Shown piece by piece: positions 54,729-64,000 of a DNA stretch of 64,000 nucleotides. Each line of letters opens with the position of its first letter. Position 1 is the stretch's first letter. Both the position numbers and the translations under genes were made by a program. Origin of the DNA: Brucella daejeonensis (lineage in GTDB: Bacteria; Pseudomonadota; Alphaproteobacteria; Rhizobiales; Rhizobiaceae); assembly GCF_014199265.1 (NCBI RefSeq), contig NZ_JACIJG010000011.1, forward strand, positions 1 through 64,000, written 5' to 3'. The notes below the pieces were generated by a model. That model saw nothing but the letters and a program-made list of their open reading frames with translations. It did no database searches and was not told the DNA's origin.

Positions 54729-56537
54729 ATGAGCACACCACTTGACCATATTCGCAATTTTTCGATCGTCGCCCATATCGATCATGGCAAATCGACGCTG
54801 GCCGACCGCCTCATTCAGTTGACCGGCGGGCTGGATACGCGCGAGATGAAGGATCAGGTTCTCGACTCGATGGATATCGAGCGCGAGCGCGGCATCACCA
54901 TCAAGGCGCAGACCGTTCGTCTCAGCTACAAGGCGAAGAACGGCGAAGACTATGTGCTGAACCTGATCGACACGCCCGGCCACGTTGACTTTGCCTATGA
55001 AGTCTCGCGTTCGCTCGCAGCCTGCGAAGGGTCGCTTCTGGTGGTGGATGCGAGCCAGGGCGTGGAAGCGCAGACGCTGGCCAATGTCTATCAGGCCATC
55101 GACAACAACCACGAAATCGTGGTGGTGCTGAACAAGATCGACCTGCCCGCCGCCGAACCCGAACGCGTCAAGAGCCAGATCGAGGAAGTGATCGGCATCG
55201 ACGCTTCCGATGCGGTCAATATTTCCGCAAAGACCGGCCTCGGCATCGAGGACGTGCTGGAAGCCATCGTCAACAAGTTGCCCGCGCCGAAGGAAGGCGA
55301 CCGCAACGCGCCGCTGAAAGCCATGCTGGTCGATAGCTGGTACGATAGCTATCTCGGCGTTATCGTTCTGGTGCGCGTGATCGACGGTGTGCTGAAAAAG
55401 GGCCAGACCATCCGCATGATGGGCACCGGCGCGAAATATCCGGTGGAACGCACCGGCGTGTTTACGCCCAAGATGCTGCCCGTGGACGATCTTGGCCCCG
55501 GCGAACTCGGCTTCATCACCGCTTCGATCAAGGAAGTGGCCGATACGCGCGTTGGCGATACGATTACCGAAGATCGCCGCCCGACGGAAAAGATGCTGCC
55601 CGGTTTCAAGCCCGCGCAGCCGGTGGTGTTCTGCGGCCTGTTCCCGGTCGATGCGGCGGATTTCGAAGATTTGCGCGGCGCCATGGGCAAGCTGCGCCTC
55701 AACGACGCGTCGTTCTCGTTCGAAATGGAAACCTCGGCGGCGCTGGGCTTCGGCTTCCGCTGCGGGTTTCTGGGGCTTCTGCATCTGGAAATCATTCAGG
55801 AACGCCTTGAGCGCGAGTTCAATCTCGACCTCATCACGACCGCACCTTCGGTCGTCTATCGCCTGAACATGACGGATGGCACTGAGCGGGAATTGCACAA
55901 TCCCGCCGACATGCCGGATGTGGTGAAAATCGCTTCCATCGAGGAGCCGTGGATCAAGGCGACCATCATGACGCCCGACGATTATCTCGGCGCGATCATG
56001 AAGCTGTGTCAGGAACGTCGCGGCATTCAGGTGGACCTGACCTATGTCGGTCCGCGCGCCATGATCACCTATGACCTGCCGCTCAACGAAGTGGTGTTCG
56101 ATTTCTACGACCGCCTCAAGTCGATCTCGAAGGGCTACGCCTCGTTCGATTATAACCTTTCGGAATATCGCGAGGGCGATCTGGTCAAGATGTCGATCCT
56201 CGTGAACGAAGAGCCCGTGGATGCGCTCTCCATGCTGGTGCATCGTTCGGCTGCGGAAAAGCGCGGTCGCGCGCTGTGTGAAAAGCTGAAAGACCTGATC
56301 CCGCAGCATATGTTCAAGATTCCGATTCAGGCGGCGATTGGCGGACGCATCGTGGCGCGCGAGACGATCTCGGCGCTGCGCAAGGACGTGACGGCCAAGT
56401 GCTATGGCGGCGACGTGACGCGCAAGCGCAAACTTCTGGAAAAGCAGAAGGAAGGCAAGAAGCGCATGCGCCAGTTCGGCAAGGTCGAAATCCCGCAGGA
56501 GGCCTTCATTCAGGCGCTCAAGATGGGGGACGAGTGA
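54729..56537 (+). CDS. lepA: Elongation factor 4 (LepA)
   Basis: 602 residues. GTPase motifs [30 protein letters not shown] and [13 protein letters not shown]-like domains; the LepA-specific C-terminal domain ending [12 protein letters not shown]. Promotes back-translocation and ribosome biogenesis under stress. Divergent from the NDUFA9-like gene; followed by a REP-like palindrome. Confidence 0.97.
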   Translation: MSTPLDHIRNFSIVAHIDHGKSTLADRLIQLTGGLDTREMKDQVLDSMDIERERGITIKAQTVRLSYKAKNGEDYVLNLIDTPGHVDFAYEVSRSLAACEGSLLVVDASQGVEAQTLANVYQAIDNNHEIVVVLNKIDLPAAEPERVKSQIEEVIGIDASDAVNISAKTGLGIEDVLEAIVNKLPAPKEGDRNAPLKAMLVDSWYDSYLGVIVLVRVIDGVLKKGQTIRMMGTGAKYPVERTGVFTPKMLPVDDLGPGELGFITASIKEVADTRVGDTITEDRRPTEKMLPGFKPAQPVVFCGLFPVDAADFEDLRGAMGKLRLNDASFSFEMETSAALGFGFRCGFLGLLHLEIIQERLEREFNLDLITTAPSVVYRLNMTDGTERELHNPADMPDVVKIASIEEPWIKATIMTPDDYLGAIMKLCQERRGIQVDLTYVGPRAMITYDLPLNEVVFDFYDRLKSISKGYASFDYNLSEYREGDLVKMSILVNEEPVDALSMLVHRSAAEKRGRALCEKLKDLIPQHMFKIPIQAAIGGRIVARETISALRKDVTAKCYGGDVTRKRKLLEKQKEGKKRMRQFGKVEIPQEAFIQALKMGDE

Positions 56538-56633
56538 TCTTTTCCCTGTGATAAACGGGGTTGGTTTACCGAATGTCGTTTTGGATTGGGCGCATCTGGC
56601 GCCCTTTCTTTTGAACCATAATGCCCGCTCCCG

Positions 56634-56765
56634 CCCTCATCCTGAGGAGCCTCCCGAGCTTGTCGAAGGAGACGTCTCGAAGGACGAGGGCGACGGCGCT
56701 CCCCCTCAGCCCTTCGAGACGGCTCCCTTGAGCTGCGCTCAGGGCGCCTCCTCAGGATGAGGGGG
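56634..56765. repeat. REP-like palindromic element (CCTCATCCTGAGGAG family), copy 2
   Basis: About 132 bases with outer arms CCCTCATCCTGAGGAG/CTCCTCAGGATGAGGG and inner GACGTCTCGAAGGACGAG, CCTTCGAGACGGCTC. Same family as 23350-23458. It lies after lepA and before the convergent GIY-YIG gene. Confidence 0.8.
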
Positions 56766-56789
56766 AGGGAGAGAGCCTAACGATAGGCT

Positions 56790-57071
56790 TTATTTTCGCT
56801 TTGCCAGTTCCGGCAAGCGTTCATAGTCCATTGCAATGAGCGCTTCTTTCTTTGCCCGCGACCATCCCTTGATCTGTCGTTCGCGCGCTATGGCATCGAC
56901 GATCCGGTCATAGGTTTCCGTAAAAACAAGTTCGACCGGTCGTCGCATCTTCGTATAACTTTCATAAATACCCTCATTGTGTTCCCACAACCGGGCTTCA
57001 ATGTCCTGTTTGGTAAGGCCGGTATAATATGAACCGTCTGCACAACGCAGAATATAAACTGTGATTTCCAT
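56790..57071 (-). CDS. GIY-YIG domain endonuclease-like protein (UPF0213/YhbQ type)
   Basis: 93 residues. TVYILRCADGSYYTGLTKQD (the GIY-YIG core as VYIL and YYTGLT), RLWEHNEGIYESYTKMRRPV, LVFTETYDRIVDAIARERQI and KGWSRAKKEALI complete the single domain. Members are small stand-alone nucleases, thought to act in DNA repair or as orphan homing-type enzymes. Confidence 0.9.
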   Translation of the reverse strand: MEITVYILRCADGSYYTGLTKQDIEARLWEHNEGIYESYTKMRRPVELVFTETYDRIVDAIARERQIKGWSRAKKEALIAMDYERLPELAKRK

Positions 57072-57175
57072 GACTGCCCCCGCTTGCCAGTAGAAATTTG
57101 AAAATGCGATAGACTTGACGGCCTCACAAGTCGGTGTTTATCGCCGGATCGTTAGTATCGAGAAGGATCGTCCTT

Positions 57176-57484
57176 GTGTCTGCACATCCCCGTATCTCCA
57201 TCACCTACTGCACGCAATGCAACTGGATGCTGAGGGCGGCGTGGATGGCGCAGGAACTGTTGCAGACTTTCGGGCAGGATCTGGCCGAAGTGGCGCTTCG
57301 ACCCGGAACGGGCGGGGTGTTTGAAATCTGCGTCCATATGCCGGATGGTCGCGAAGAGCTTATCTGGGAACGCAAGCGCGATGGTGGTTTTCCAGAAGCG
57401 AAGGTGCTGAAACAGCGCGTGCGTGATCTTGTCTGGCCGGAACGTGATCTGGGGCATTCGGACAATAAGTCGAAACCCGAATAG
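57176..57484 (+). CDS. SelT/SelW/SelH-family (Rdx) thioredoxin-like protein
   Basis: 102 residues from the GTG at 57176, chosen for AGAAGGA eight bases upstream; an earlier GTG at 57134 would add 14 residues. A thioredoxin-like fold with the redox motif in ITYCTQCNWMLRAAW (CxxC, where eukaryotic members have selenocysteine), then VALRPGTGGVFEI and WERKRDGGFPEAKVLKQ. Presumed cytosolic redox function; no partner known. Confidence 0.9.
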   Translation: MSAHPRISITYCTQCNWMLRAAWMAQELLQTFGQDLAEVALRPGTGGVFEICVHMPDGREELIWERKRDGGFPEAKVLKQRVRDLVWPERDLGHSDNKSKPE

Positions 57485-57520
57485 CGGGTCTGCAAATTCG
57501 CTGACCCGCATGGAAAGCGG

Positions 57521-58744
57521 TTAGTCCTCGTCCACAACGCGTAGGCGTAGTTGTCCCGGTTCGCTTGATCTGGCCTGTGGGCGCGAAGGTTCCTCGTCGG
57601 GCTTTGCGCCAAATTCCAGCGCTTCGATCTTTGCTCCGCGCTTGGTGACCTTGCTGGAAGACACGAGAATATCGTCAATATCCTTGTTGGCCTGCGCGAA
57701 GTGGGTTTGCAATTTGCGCACGCGCTCGTCGAGACGGCCGACATCTTCCATCAGGCGGATGACTTCGCCCTGAATGACATGCGCCTGTTCGCGCATGCGG
57801 GCATCTTTCAAAATCGCCTGAATGACCTGAATGGACAGCATCAGCAGCGACGGCGAGACGATGACGATCCGCGCCCGGTGCGCGCGCTGGATGAGCGCTT
57901 CGAAATGCTCGTGAATATCGGCAAAGATCGATTCCGATGGAACGAACAGGAAAGCCGTGTCCTGCGTTTCGCCGGGGATGAGATATTTGTCGGACACGTC
58001 CTTGATATGAACTTCCATGTCGCGGCGGAATTGCGCAACTGCGAGTTTTCGCGCTTCCGGTTGTTCCGTTTCGCGCATGGCGTTCCATGCTTCGAGCGGA
58101 AATTTAGCGTCGATGACCAGCGACGGCGCATTGTTGGGCATACGCACCAGACAGTCGGGGCGAGTGCTGTTGGTGAGTGTCGCCTGAAACTCGTAAGCCC
58201 CCTGCGGCAGACCGTCGGCAATGATTGCCTCCATCCGCGACTGGCCGAATGCGCCGCGCGTCTGCTTGTTGGCAAGGATCGCCTGCAACTGCACTACCTG
58301 TCCGGCCAGCGATTGAATATTGTTCTGCGCCGTGTCGATGACCGCCAGACGCTCCTGCAATTTGGCAAGGTTCTCATGCGTCGAGCGGGTTTGTTCAGTC
58401 ATGGTCTGGCCGATGCGGTGCGTCATGCCGTCGAGCCGTTCGCGGATCGACTGGTTGAGTTCCGCCTGCCGTGAGCCGAACACTTCGGCCATGGTCTGCA
58501 TCCGGCCCTGCATTTCTCCTTGCGCTTTCAGGATTTCCGCCATGCGATATTCCGCGTCGCGGGCGCGGTCTTCGGCCTGTGCTTCGGCAACCGCGCGAAG
58601 ACGCGCGGAACGCGTTGCGGCGATGAGAAAAACAATGAGGCAAAGCACGACGACGACAATGCCTGCCAGCAGGATATTGCCGAGCGTGATGGAGGTTGCG
58701 CCGAGCTGCAAAACGGGTTCGTTCAGGAGGTTCTGGTTTTCCAT
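57521..58744 (-). CDS. rmuC: DNA recombination protein RmuC
   Basis: 407 residues. An N-terminal membrane helix (about 20-43), a coiled coil (about 50-165), then the RmuC domain: LPQGAYEFQATLTNSTRPDC, VIDAKFPLEAWNAM, FLFVPSESIFADIHEHF, SPSLLMLSIQVIQAILKD. A nuclease-like domain that limits inversions at short inverted repeats. The charged C-terminal tail is dispensable in homologues. Confidence 0.95.
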   Translation of the reverse strand: MENQNLLNEPVLQLGATSITLGNILLAGIVVVVLCLIVFLIAATRSARLRAVAEAQAEDRARDAEYRMAEILKAQGEMQGRMQTMAEVFGSRQAELNQSIRERLDGMTHRIGQTMTEQTRSTHENLAKLQERLAVIDTAQNNIQSLAGQVVQLQAILANKQTRGAFGQSRMEAIIADGLPQGAYEFQATLTNSTRPDCLVRMPNNAPSLVIDAKFPLEAWNAMRETEQPEARKLAVAQFRRDMEVHIKDVSDKYLIPGETQDTAFLFVPSESIFADIHEHFEALIQRAHRARIVIVSPSLLMLSIQVIQAILKDARMREQAHVIQGEVIRLMEDVGRLDERVRKLQTHFAQANKDIDDILVSSSKVTKRGAKIEALEFGAKPDEEPSRPQARSSEPGQLRLRVVDED

Positions 58745-58845
58745 AAAACAAGCTTAGCTGATTCGTATCGTCTTGATGAGATCAAAACAGGAACATTTTG
58801 CAAAGTGCAATTGACGATTTCGCCGCGAGCGATTACGTGAAGCGC

Positions 58846-59373
58846 ATGTCTATAAAACCGCTTGTCATCCTTCCCGATCCGCTTTTGCGCGAGCTTTCCA
58901 AGCCTGTGGAACGCTTCGACGGCCAATTGCGCAAATTTGCCGACGATATGCTCGACACCATGTATGATGCGCCGGGCATTGGCCTTGCCGCCATTCAGGT
59001 CGGTGAGCCGATCCGACTGCTGGTTATCGATCTTGCCAAGGAAGGCGAGGAAAAAGCGCCGCATGTCTTCGTCAATCCGACAATTGTCGCTTCGTCGGAC
59101 GAGCGCAGCGTCTATGAGGAAGGCTGTCTGTCCATCCCCGATTACTATGCGGAAGTGGAACGGCCCGCGAGCGTGAAAGTCGAGTATTTCGATGCCGAGG
59201 GCAAGCCGCAGGCGATAGAAGCCGACGGGCTGATGGCGACCTGCCTCCAGCATGAGATCGACCATCTCAACGGTGTGCTTTTCATCGATCATATTTCCAA
59301 GCTCAAGCGCGATATGGTCATCAAGAAATTCAGGAAGCTCGCCAGCCAGCGCGCATCGAAGAAGGTGCTTTGA
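58846..59373 (+). CDS. def: Peptide deformylase
   Basis: 175 residues from ATG 58846. All three motifs: [20 protein letters not shown] (metal Cys) and [12 protein letters not shown] (HExxH). Removes the formyl group from nascent proteins. One base of its stop overlaps the fmt start, forming the usual def-fmt pair. Confidence 0.97.
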   Translation: MSIKPLVILPDPLLRELSKPVERFDGQLRKFADDMLDTMYDAPGIGLAAIQVGEPIRLLVIDLAKEGEEKAPHVFVNPTIVASSDERSVYEEGCLSIPDYYAEVERPASVKVEYFDAEGKPQAIEADGLMATCLQHEIDHLNGVLFIDHISKLKRDMVIKKFRKLASQRASKKVL

Positions 59374-60293
59374 TGCGTATCGTCTTCATGGGCACGCCGG
59401 ATTTTTCGGTACCGATCCTCACCGCCATCATCGGCCATGGTTATGAGGTTGTGGCTGTTTATTCGCAGCCACCGCGTCCGGCTGGACGCCGGGGGCTGGA
59501 ACTGACCAAATCGCCGGTGCAAGAAAAGGCCGAACAGTTCGGCATTCCGGTCTTCACGCCGAAAAGCCTTAAAAGCGCGGAAGAGCAGGAAAAATTCGCG
59601 AACCTCGAAGCCGATGTCGCTATCGTCGTCGCCTATGGACTTTTGCTGCCCAAACCCATTCTCGATGCGCCGCGTCTGGGTTGCTATAACGGCCATGCCT
59701 CGCTTTTGCCGCGCTGGCGCGGGGCCGCTCCGATCCAGCGAGCCATCATGGCGGGCGATGCCGAAACCGGCATGATGATCATGAAGATGGACGAGGGGCT
59801 GGACACCGGCCCCGTCGCCATGGTCGAAAAAATTGCGATCACGCCGGACATGACGGCGGGCGAATTGCATGACCGTCTGAGCATGGCTGGCGCCGATCTG
59901 ATGATCCGGGCGCTGGGTGCTCTGGAGCGCGAAAGTCTGGCACTCCAGCCACAGGCTGAAGAAGGCGTCACCTATGCCGCCAAGATCGACAAGGCCGAAG
60001 CACGTATCGACTGGTCGAAGCCGGCGAAAGAGGTGCACAATGCCATTCGCGGCCTGTCGCCCTTTCCGGGCGCGTGGTGCGAGATGGAAATCAATGGTGC
60101 TGTCGAGCGCGTGAAATTGCAGCGCTCGACGCTTGGGCAAGGCGCAGGCGCACCCGGTACGGTTCTGGACGACCAACTGACCATTGCCTGTGGCGACGGT
60201 GCGGTGCGGCTGGTGACCTTGCAGCGCTCCGGCGGCAAGGCATTGCCCGCACGGGATTTCCTGCGCGGCGCAACCGTCACGAAGGTTTTGTAA
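59373..60293 (+). CDS. fmt: Methionyl-tRNA formyltransferase
   Basis: 306 residues. [40 protein letters not shown] (10-formyl-THF site), [12 protein letters not shown] and the C-terminal OB fold identify Fmt. Formylates the initiator tRNA, the type encoded at 19-95. Starts in the def stop codon (TGATG) and is followed after four bases by truA. Confidence 0.97.
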   Translation: MRIVFMGTPDFSVPILTAIIGHGYEVVAVYSQPPRPAGRRGLELTKSPVQEKAEQFGIPVFTPKSLKSAEEQEKFANLEADVAIVVAYGLLLPKPILDAPRLGCYNGHASLLPRWRGAAPIQRAIMAGDAETGMMIMKMDEGLDTGPVAMVEKIAITPDMTAGELHDRLSMAGADLMIRALGALERESLALQPQAEEGVTYAAKIDKAEARIDWSKPAKEVHNAIRGLSPFPGAWCEMEINGAVERVKLQRSTLGQGAGAPGTVLDDQLTIACGDGAVRLVTLQRSGGKALPARDFLRGATVTKVL

Positions 60294-60297
60294 GCCG

Positions 60298-61053
60298 GTG
60301 CCGCGCTACAGGCTTCTGGTCGAATATGACGGCACGCCCTATGCGGGCTGGCAGCGTCAGGAAAACGGCCACACGGTTCAGGCGGCTATCGAACAGGCGT
60401 TCAAAAAGTTCTGCGGCGAAGATCTGACGTTAAGCGCGGCGGGGCGCACCGATGCGGGCGTTCATGCCACCGCGCAGGTCGCCCATGTCGATCTGACGAA
60501 AGACTGGGGCGCGGGCAAGGTGCGCGATGCGGTCAATGCGCATCTGGTCATGGCCGATGAGCGCGTCAGCATTTTGAATGTCGAGAAAACCACCGATGCA
60601 TTCGATGCTCGTTTTTCAGCGCGTGGCCGGCATTATCTCTATCGGATTCACAATCGTCGGGCACCATTGGCGGTCGATTATCGGCGCGCATGGTGGGTGC
60701 AGAAGCGTCTCGATCATGAGGCGATGCACGAGGCGGCGCAGCGCCTTCTGGGCGAACACGATTTCACGACCTTTCGCGCCACGCAATGTCAGGCGAAAAG
60801 CCCGGTCAAGACGCTCGACCGGCTGGATGTGACGCGCAATGGCGAGATTATCGAGATGCGCGTTTCGGCCCGTTCGTTCCTGCACAATCAGGTGCGTTCC
60901 TTCGCGGGCAGCCTGATGGAAGTGGGCGTCGGACGCTGGACGGCGGATGATTTGCAGGCGGCCCTTGAAGCCCGCGACCGCAAGGCTTGCGGTCAGGTCG
61001 CACCACCCTATGGGCTTTACCTCATCGGCGTCGATTACGCTTTTCCATTTTAA
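60298..61053 (+). CDS. truA: tRNA pseudouridine(38-40) synthase
   Basis: 251 residues, GTG start. [20 protein letters not shown], the catalytic Asp in [38 protein letters not shown]. Modifies uridines 38-40 in tRNA anticodon arms. Third gene of def-fmt-truA. Its TAA overlaps the reverse stop of the next gene (TTAA at 61050-61053). Confidence 0.97.
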   Translation: MPRYRLLVEYDGTPYAGWQRQENGHTVQAAIEQAFKKFCGEDLTLSAAGRTDAGVHATAQVAHVDLTKDWGAGKVRDAVNAHLVMADERVSILNVEKTTDAFDARFSARGRHYLYRIHNRRAPLAVDYRRAWWVQKRLDHEAMHEAAQRLLGEHDFTTFRATQCQAKSPVKTLDRLDVTRNGEIIEMRVSARSFLHNQVRSFAGSLMEVGVGRWTADDLQAALEARDRKACGQVAPPYGLYLIGVDYAFPF

Positions 61054-61655
61054 TAGGCGTGCGGGTCGAAGCCGATGCCGAAAACCTGCTGAAGCAGGAC
61101 GGTGAGGAACACCGAGCCGAAGAAGACGCAGGCGAAGAACGGTGCCGCAAAACTATGCGGGCGTTGCAGTGCAACGAATGTCAGCCGGTAGCTCAACAGG
61201 ATCGACAGGCTGAACATGATCAGCGCAAACAGCGTCGCCACATCGAACCGTCCGGGAAAGAAGAGCTGCAACAGCGTTATAGGCGCGAATATCCACGCGA
61301 GCAGGGCGCTGCCCCAGTTGGTGGCGATCACAAAGGCCGCATAGCGTGTGACGATGCCGATGCGTTTGGCCAGCAAGCCGATAATGACGAGCGGGATTAC
61401 CCAGGCGGCGAAATCGACAAAAGCGGCGCGGGTGACGATGGCAAGGCGCAGGCCCGCTTCCTCACGCCCCGCCGTCAGGTCCGCCGCATAGGCAACCCAG
61501 CTTGCGAAGAGCGGCGGCAGTGCCACCGCTATCGCAAAGAAGGACGACCAGAAACCCTCGGCGGATATGTCGAGATAATCCAGCCCGTCCTTGCGGCCGA
61601 GCATCATTTTCCAGACGCCCCAGAAATATCTGAAAATATCGTCCAGGCTTGGCAT
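61050..61655 (-). CDS. Unrecognised five-helix membrane protein
   Basis: 201 residues with about five membrane helices (near 35-60, 83-105, 112-130, 140-160, 172-195) and an N-terminal amphipathic stretch ([20 protein letters not shown]). Conserved in appearance but I cannot name a family. It lies 12 bases downstream of dapE in the same orientation, so cotranscription with dapE is likely. Confidence 0.75.
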   Translation of the reverse strand: MPSLDDIFRYFWGVWKMMLGRKDGLDYLDISAEGFWSSFFAIAVALPPLFASWVAYAADLTAGREEAGLRLAIVTRAAFVDFAAWVIPLVIIGLLAKRIGIVTRYAAFVIATNWGSALLAWIFAPITLLQLFFPGRFDVATLFALIMFSLSILLSYRLTFVALQRPHSFAAPFFACVFFGSVFLTVLLQQVFGIGFDPHAY

Positions 61656-61667
61656 GAAGAACCTTAT

Positions 61668-62855
61668 TTACCCAAAGAAATCAGCGATAAAGCGTTCATA
61701 AATCTGTGTCAGTCCTTCCAGATCGGCAAGGGCCACGCGTTCATCGACCATATGCATGGTCTGGCCGACGAGGCCGAATTCGACCACGGGGCAATAATCC
61801 TTGATGAAACGCGCATCGGATGTGCCGCCGGACGTGGAGAGTTCGGGGCGCTTGCCGGTAACCGCTTCGACGGAGGCGCTCAGCGTGCCGATCAGCTTTT
61901 CGTCGCGTGTGAGGAAGACATGGCTCGGATGTTCGCGCCAGACGAGTTCGTAGTCGATCGGCGTTTCGCGGCCCGGACGCAGGCGCGTGTCGCGGGCGGC
62001 CCTTTCGAGACGGGCCACGATTTCGGCCTGCAGGCTCTCCGCCGTCCATGTGTCGTTGAAGCGGATGTTGAACGAGGCGGTCGCCTTGTTCGGGATGACA
62101 TTGGTCGCTTTGTTGCCGACATCGACGGTGGTGACTTCCAGATTGCTGGCCTGAAAGTCCGCCGTGCCTTCATCGAATGCGGGAAAGAGCAGGCTGTCGA
62201 CGAGGGTGGTGATGCCGCGCACCGGATTTTCGGCCAGATGCGGGTAGGCGGCATGGCCCTGCACGCCGCGCACGGTGATCGTGCCGGAAAGCGAGCCGCG
62301 ACGGCCGATCTTGATCATGTCGCCAAGCGCGTTCGGATTGGTCGGCTCGCCGACGATGGATGCATCCCAGCTTTCGCCGCGCTTTTTCGCCCAGTCGAGC
62401 AGCTTCACCGTGCCGTTGATGGCGGGGCCTTCCTCGTCGCCGGTGACGAGGAAGGAGATGCTGCCTTTCAGGCTGCCATGCCTTTCGATATGGCGCGCAA
62501 CGGCGGCCACGAAACATGCTACGCCGCCCTTCATATCGACCGCGCCGCGCCCGTACATCACGCCGTCTTCGATCGCCGCCGAGAAGGGCGGGTGCTTCCA
62601 GTCGCCTTCATTGCCGGGGGGCACGACATCGGTATGACCGGCAAACATCAGATGCGGGCCATTGCCGGACTTGCGCGCGTAGAGATTTTCGATGTCCGGC
62701 GTGCCCTCATCGGTGAAGACCGGGCGCTCCACGGTAAAGCCCATCGGCTCCAGCATGGCTTCGAGCGCCGTCAGTGCGCCGCCTTCGGCGGGCGTGACGG
62801 ACGGGCAGCGGATCAGGGCGGCAAGATTGTCGGCGGGATTGATAGCTGAATTCAT
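61668..62855 (-). CDS. dapE: Succinyl-diaminopimelate desuccinylase
   Basis: 395 residues, M20 metallopeptidase family. [13 protein letters not shown] (zinc His, catalytic Asp), [16 protein letters not shown] (bridging Asp), [13 protein letters not shown] (catalytic Glu), and the DapE end [13 protein letters not shown]. Releases succinate from N-succinyl-LL-DAP in the lysine/DAP route, together with DapB encoded at 44146. The start agrees with the family. Confidence 0.96.
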   Translation of the reverse strand: MNSAINPADNLAALIRCPSVTPAEGGALTALEAMLEPMGFTVERPVFTDEGTPDIENLYARKSGNGPHLMFAGHTDVVPPGNEGDWKHPPFSAAIEDGVMYGRGAVDMKGGVACFVAAVARHIERHGSLKGSISFLVTGDEEGPAINGTVKLLDWAKKRGESWDASIVGEPTNPNALGDMIKIGRRGSLSGTITVRGVQGHAAYPHLAENPVRGITTLVDSLLFPAFDEGTADFQASNLEVTTVDVGNKATNVIPNKATASFNIRFNDTWTAESLQAEIVARLERAARDTRLRPGRETPIDYELVWREHPSHVFLTRDEKLIGTLSASVEAVTGKRPELSTSGGTSDARFIKDYCPVVEFGLVGQTMHMVDERVALADLEGLTQIYERFIADFFG

Positions 62856-63109
62856 AAGACCGGGACTTCTGAAAAGGGAATCGTCTGACGTCGAGATTAG
62901 ATCGGGACCTCGCCGGATGAAACAATAATTCGGCGGTTGCGCGCAGGGCGCATTTTTCGCCTTTCACGCGCTTTTCTCAACCCGTTTCAATTTGGGAACG
63001 AAATTTTCTTGACCGAAGGGACCCTGTCATCGTTAGTTGAAAGACAGTTGATAACGAGACCCGCAAAGGGCCGGTCAACGGGAACTCTTTTAAAAATGGG
63101 AAAGTGCGT

Positions 63110-63694
63110 ATGCGTTTTGTCTCTTCTGCCCTGGCAGGTTTAATGGTGTTCTTCGGAGCGGCGACAATACCGGCCAAGGCCGCGCAGTGGAGTGAAGCAG
63201 GCGGGCTGACGAGTATTCCATACGGGCACAAGAACTATTGCGGCCGCAATCCGCGCGATTGCGGGGCGCATCGCGTATTGCCGCCGATGAAGCTCACGCC
63301 AAAGCGCATGAAGCTGCTGCAATCGGTCAGCAGTTCCGTCAATCGCCGCGTCAGGCCGGTTTCCGATCGGGATAATTACGACAAGCGCGATTATTGGGCC
63401 ATCCCCGCCAATGGCAGGGGTGACTGCGAGGATTATGTGCTGATGAAGCGCGCGCGGCTGATGGCGCGGGGCATCGGCCCGTCACAGCTTCTCATCACGA
63501 TGGTTCAGGGCAGCGAGCCGCACGTCGTCCTGACGGTGCGCACCGACCATGGCGACTATATTCTCGACAATCTGCGCGACGAAGTGCTGCCGGTCGGGAA
63601 GACGCCCTATCGCTATATCAAGATGCAATCGCCAGCCAATTCCGGCCAATGGGTCTCCATCGCCGGACGCTCGGTCGCTGTCGCGAATAACTGA
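63110..63694 (+). CDS. Exported transglutaminase-like cysteine peptidase (BTLCP/DUF920)
   Basis: 194 residues from ATG 63110; a GTG two codons earlier also fits. Signal peptide about 1-24 (ending IPAKA). The BTLCP domain holds a probable catalytic triad: Cys in GRGDCEDYVLMKRARLM, His in SEPHVVLTVRTDHG, Asp in DYILDNLRDEV. The N-terminal part has a Cys pair (NYCGRNPRDCGAH). In other bacteria the LapG member of this family cleaves an adhesin under c-di-GMP control, but no LapD or LapA is near. Rhizobiales carry several such genes of unknown role. Confidence 0.87.
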   Translation: MRFVSSALAGLMVFFGAATIPAKAAQWSEAGGLTSIPYGHKNYCGRNPRDCGAHRVLPPMKLTPKRMKLLQSVSSSVNRRVRPVSDRDNYDKRDYWAIPANGRGDCEDYVLMKRARLMARGIGPSQLLITMVQGSEPHVVLTVRTDHGDYILDNLRDEVLPVGKTPYRYIKMQSPANSGQWVSIAGRSVAVANN

Positions 63695-63747
63695 ACAAAG
63701 CGCCGTCGGTTTCCGCACACCGGTCGGGCAGGCTGCGAACCGTGATC

Positions 63748-63772
63748 AAGCCGCATTCGATGCGGCTTTTTC
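63748..63772 (+). terminator. Intrinsic terminator after BTLCP gene
   Basis: The stem AAGCCGCAT/ATGCGGCTT with loop TCG is followed by TTTTC. It lies 53 bases after the stop codon. Confidence 0.85.
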
Positions 63773-64000
63773 TTTTGGAACAGTCTCTCGATACGACCGC
63801 CCCATTTCGCAACGCTGCTGTTTCTGGGCTGCTGTTTCCGGGAAAACGGCGTCATTGTTCACTCACATTGGACAATATATTCGTACAGAGTGTTCGCGCA
63901 TCTTGAACAAAAACCGCTTTGTAACAGTTGCGTGAAGCCTGGTATATCAGATAACTAATTGTAATTATTCATATTATTCCGTTCATTTTTTGAAGTCGCA
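63773..64000. other. Gene-free right end of window
   Basis: Counting from the BTLCP stop, about 306 bases carry only the terminator. The last 120 bases are AT-rich (TAACTAATTGTAATTATTC) and probably begin the promoter of a gene outside the window. Nothing else is visible. Confidence 0.5.

Noticed and set aside
62990..63040. GGGAAC and CGTT blocks upstream of the BTLCP gene, resembling an EcfG general-stress promoter
   Set aside because: The spacing between the blocks is about 31 bases, far from the 16-17 expected.

Overview
The window reads as a chromosomal segment of an alphaproteobacterium of the Rhizobiales, most likely Brucellaceae (Ochrobactrum/Brucella group). This rests on the high-GC coding style, RIME-like and REP-like intergenic repeats typical of Rhizobiales, the def-fmt-truA order, and the resemblance of DapB and Glk to Brucella proteins I remember. 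No database search was possible, so the genus is an inference. It carries about 53 intact genes, four tRNAs, two broken genes and an unusually rich set of small repeats.

Left end (1-1.7 kb): an initiator tRNA gene is followed by a small decayed islet. Inside is a 5'-truncated jetD-like gene (Wadjet anti-plasmid/anti-phage system, C-terminal half) and an amber-interrupted small ORF. A 12-bp copy of the tRNA 3' end lies at the far side, followed at once by an intrinsic terminator that probably once ended the tRNA transcript. This looks like the scar of a tRNA-integrated element.

1.8-9 kb: a two-component system faces a probable flavin-based membrane redox locus. It comprises a PepSY protein with an Asp/His-rich tail, cytochrome b561, an exported DUF2271 protein with a flavinylation-like motif, a PepSY-flavodoxin-FNR fusion, and an ApbE flavin transferase without a visible export signal. 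This is the most interesting functional unit in the window. It is followed by an array of three palindromes, an aldo/keto reductase and a polysaccharide deacetylase.

11.6-23.4 kb: tRNA-Gly, an MFS exporter and a roughly 280-bp MITE-like element precede a nine-gene catabolic operon: GntR-type regulator, aldehyde dehydrogenase, SDR, dipeptide-type ABC importer (binding protein, two permeases, two ATPases) and amidase. The operon has a promoter whose spacer is filled by a short palindrome.

23.4-64 kb: mostly housekeeping. This includes an exonuclease, L-2-hydroxyglutarate oxidase, diguanylate cyclase, DUF2778 L,D-transpeptidase-like protein, tRNA-Ser, slyX, upp, ubiE-ubiB-coaBC, prfC, an HdeD-like protein, cardiolipin synthase and an EEP hydrolase. 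It continues with an aldehyde dehydrogenase with lysoplasmalogenase, bluB, tRNA-Leu, an MsbA-like transporter-dapB-gpmA, mgsA-glk, mepA, GST-queG-SDR, uppP, an NDUFA9-like SDR, lepA, GIY-YIG, a SelT/W-like protein, rmuC, def-fmt-truA, dapE and a BTLCP peptidase. Short overlaps (ATGA type) and abutting convergent stops show a compact genome.
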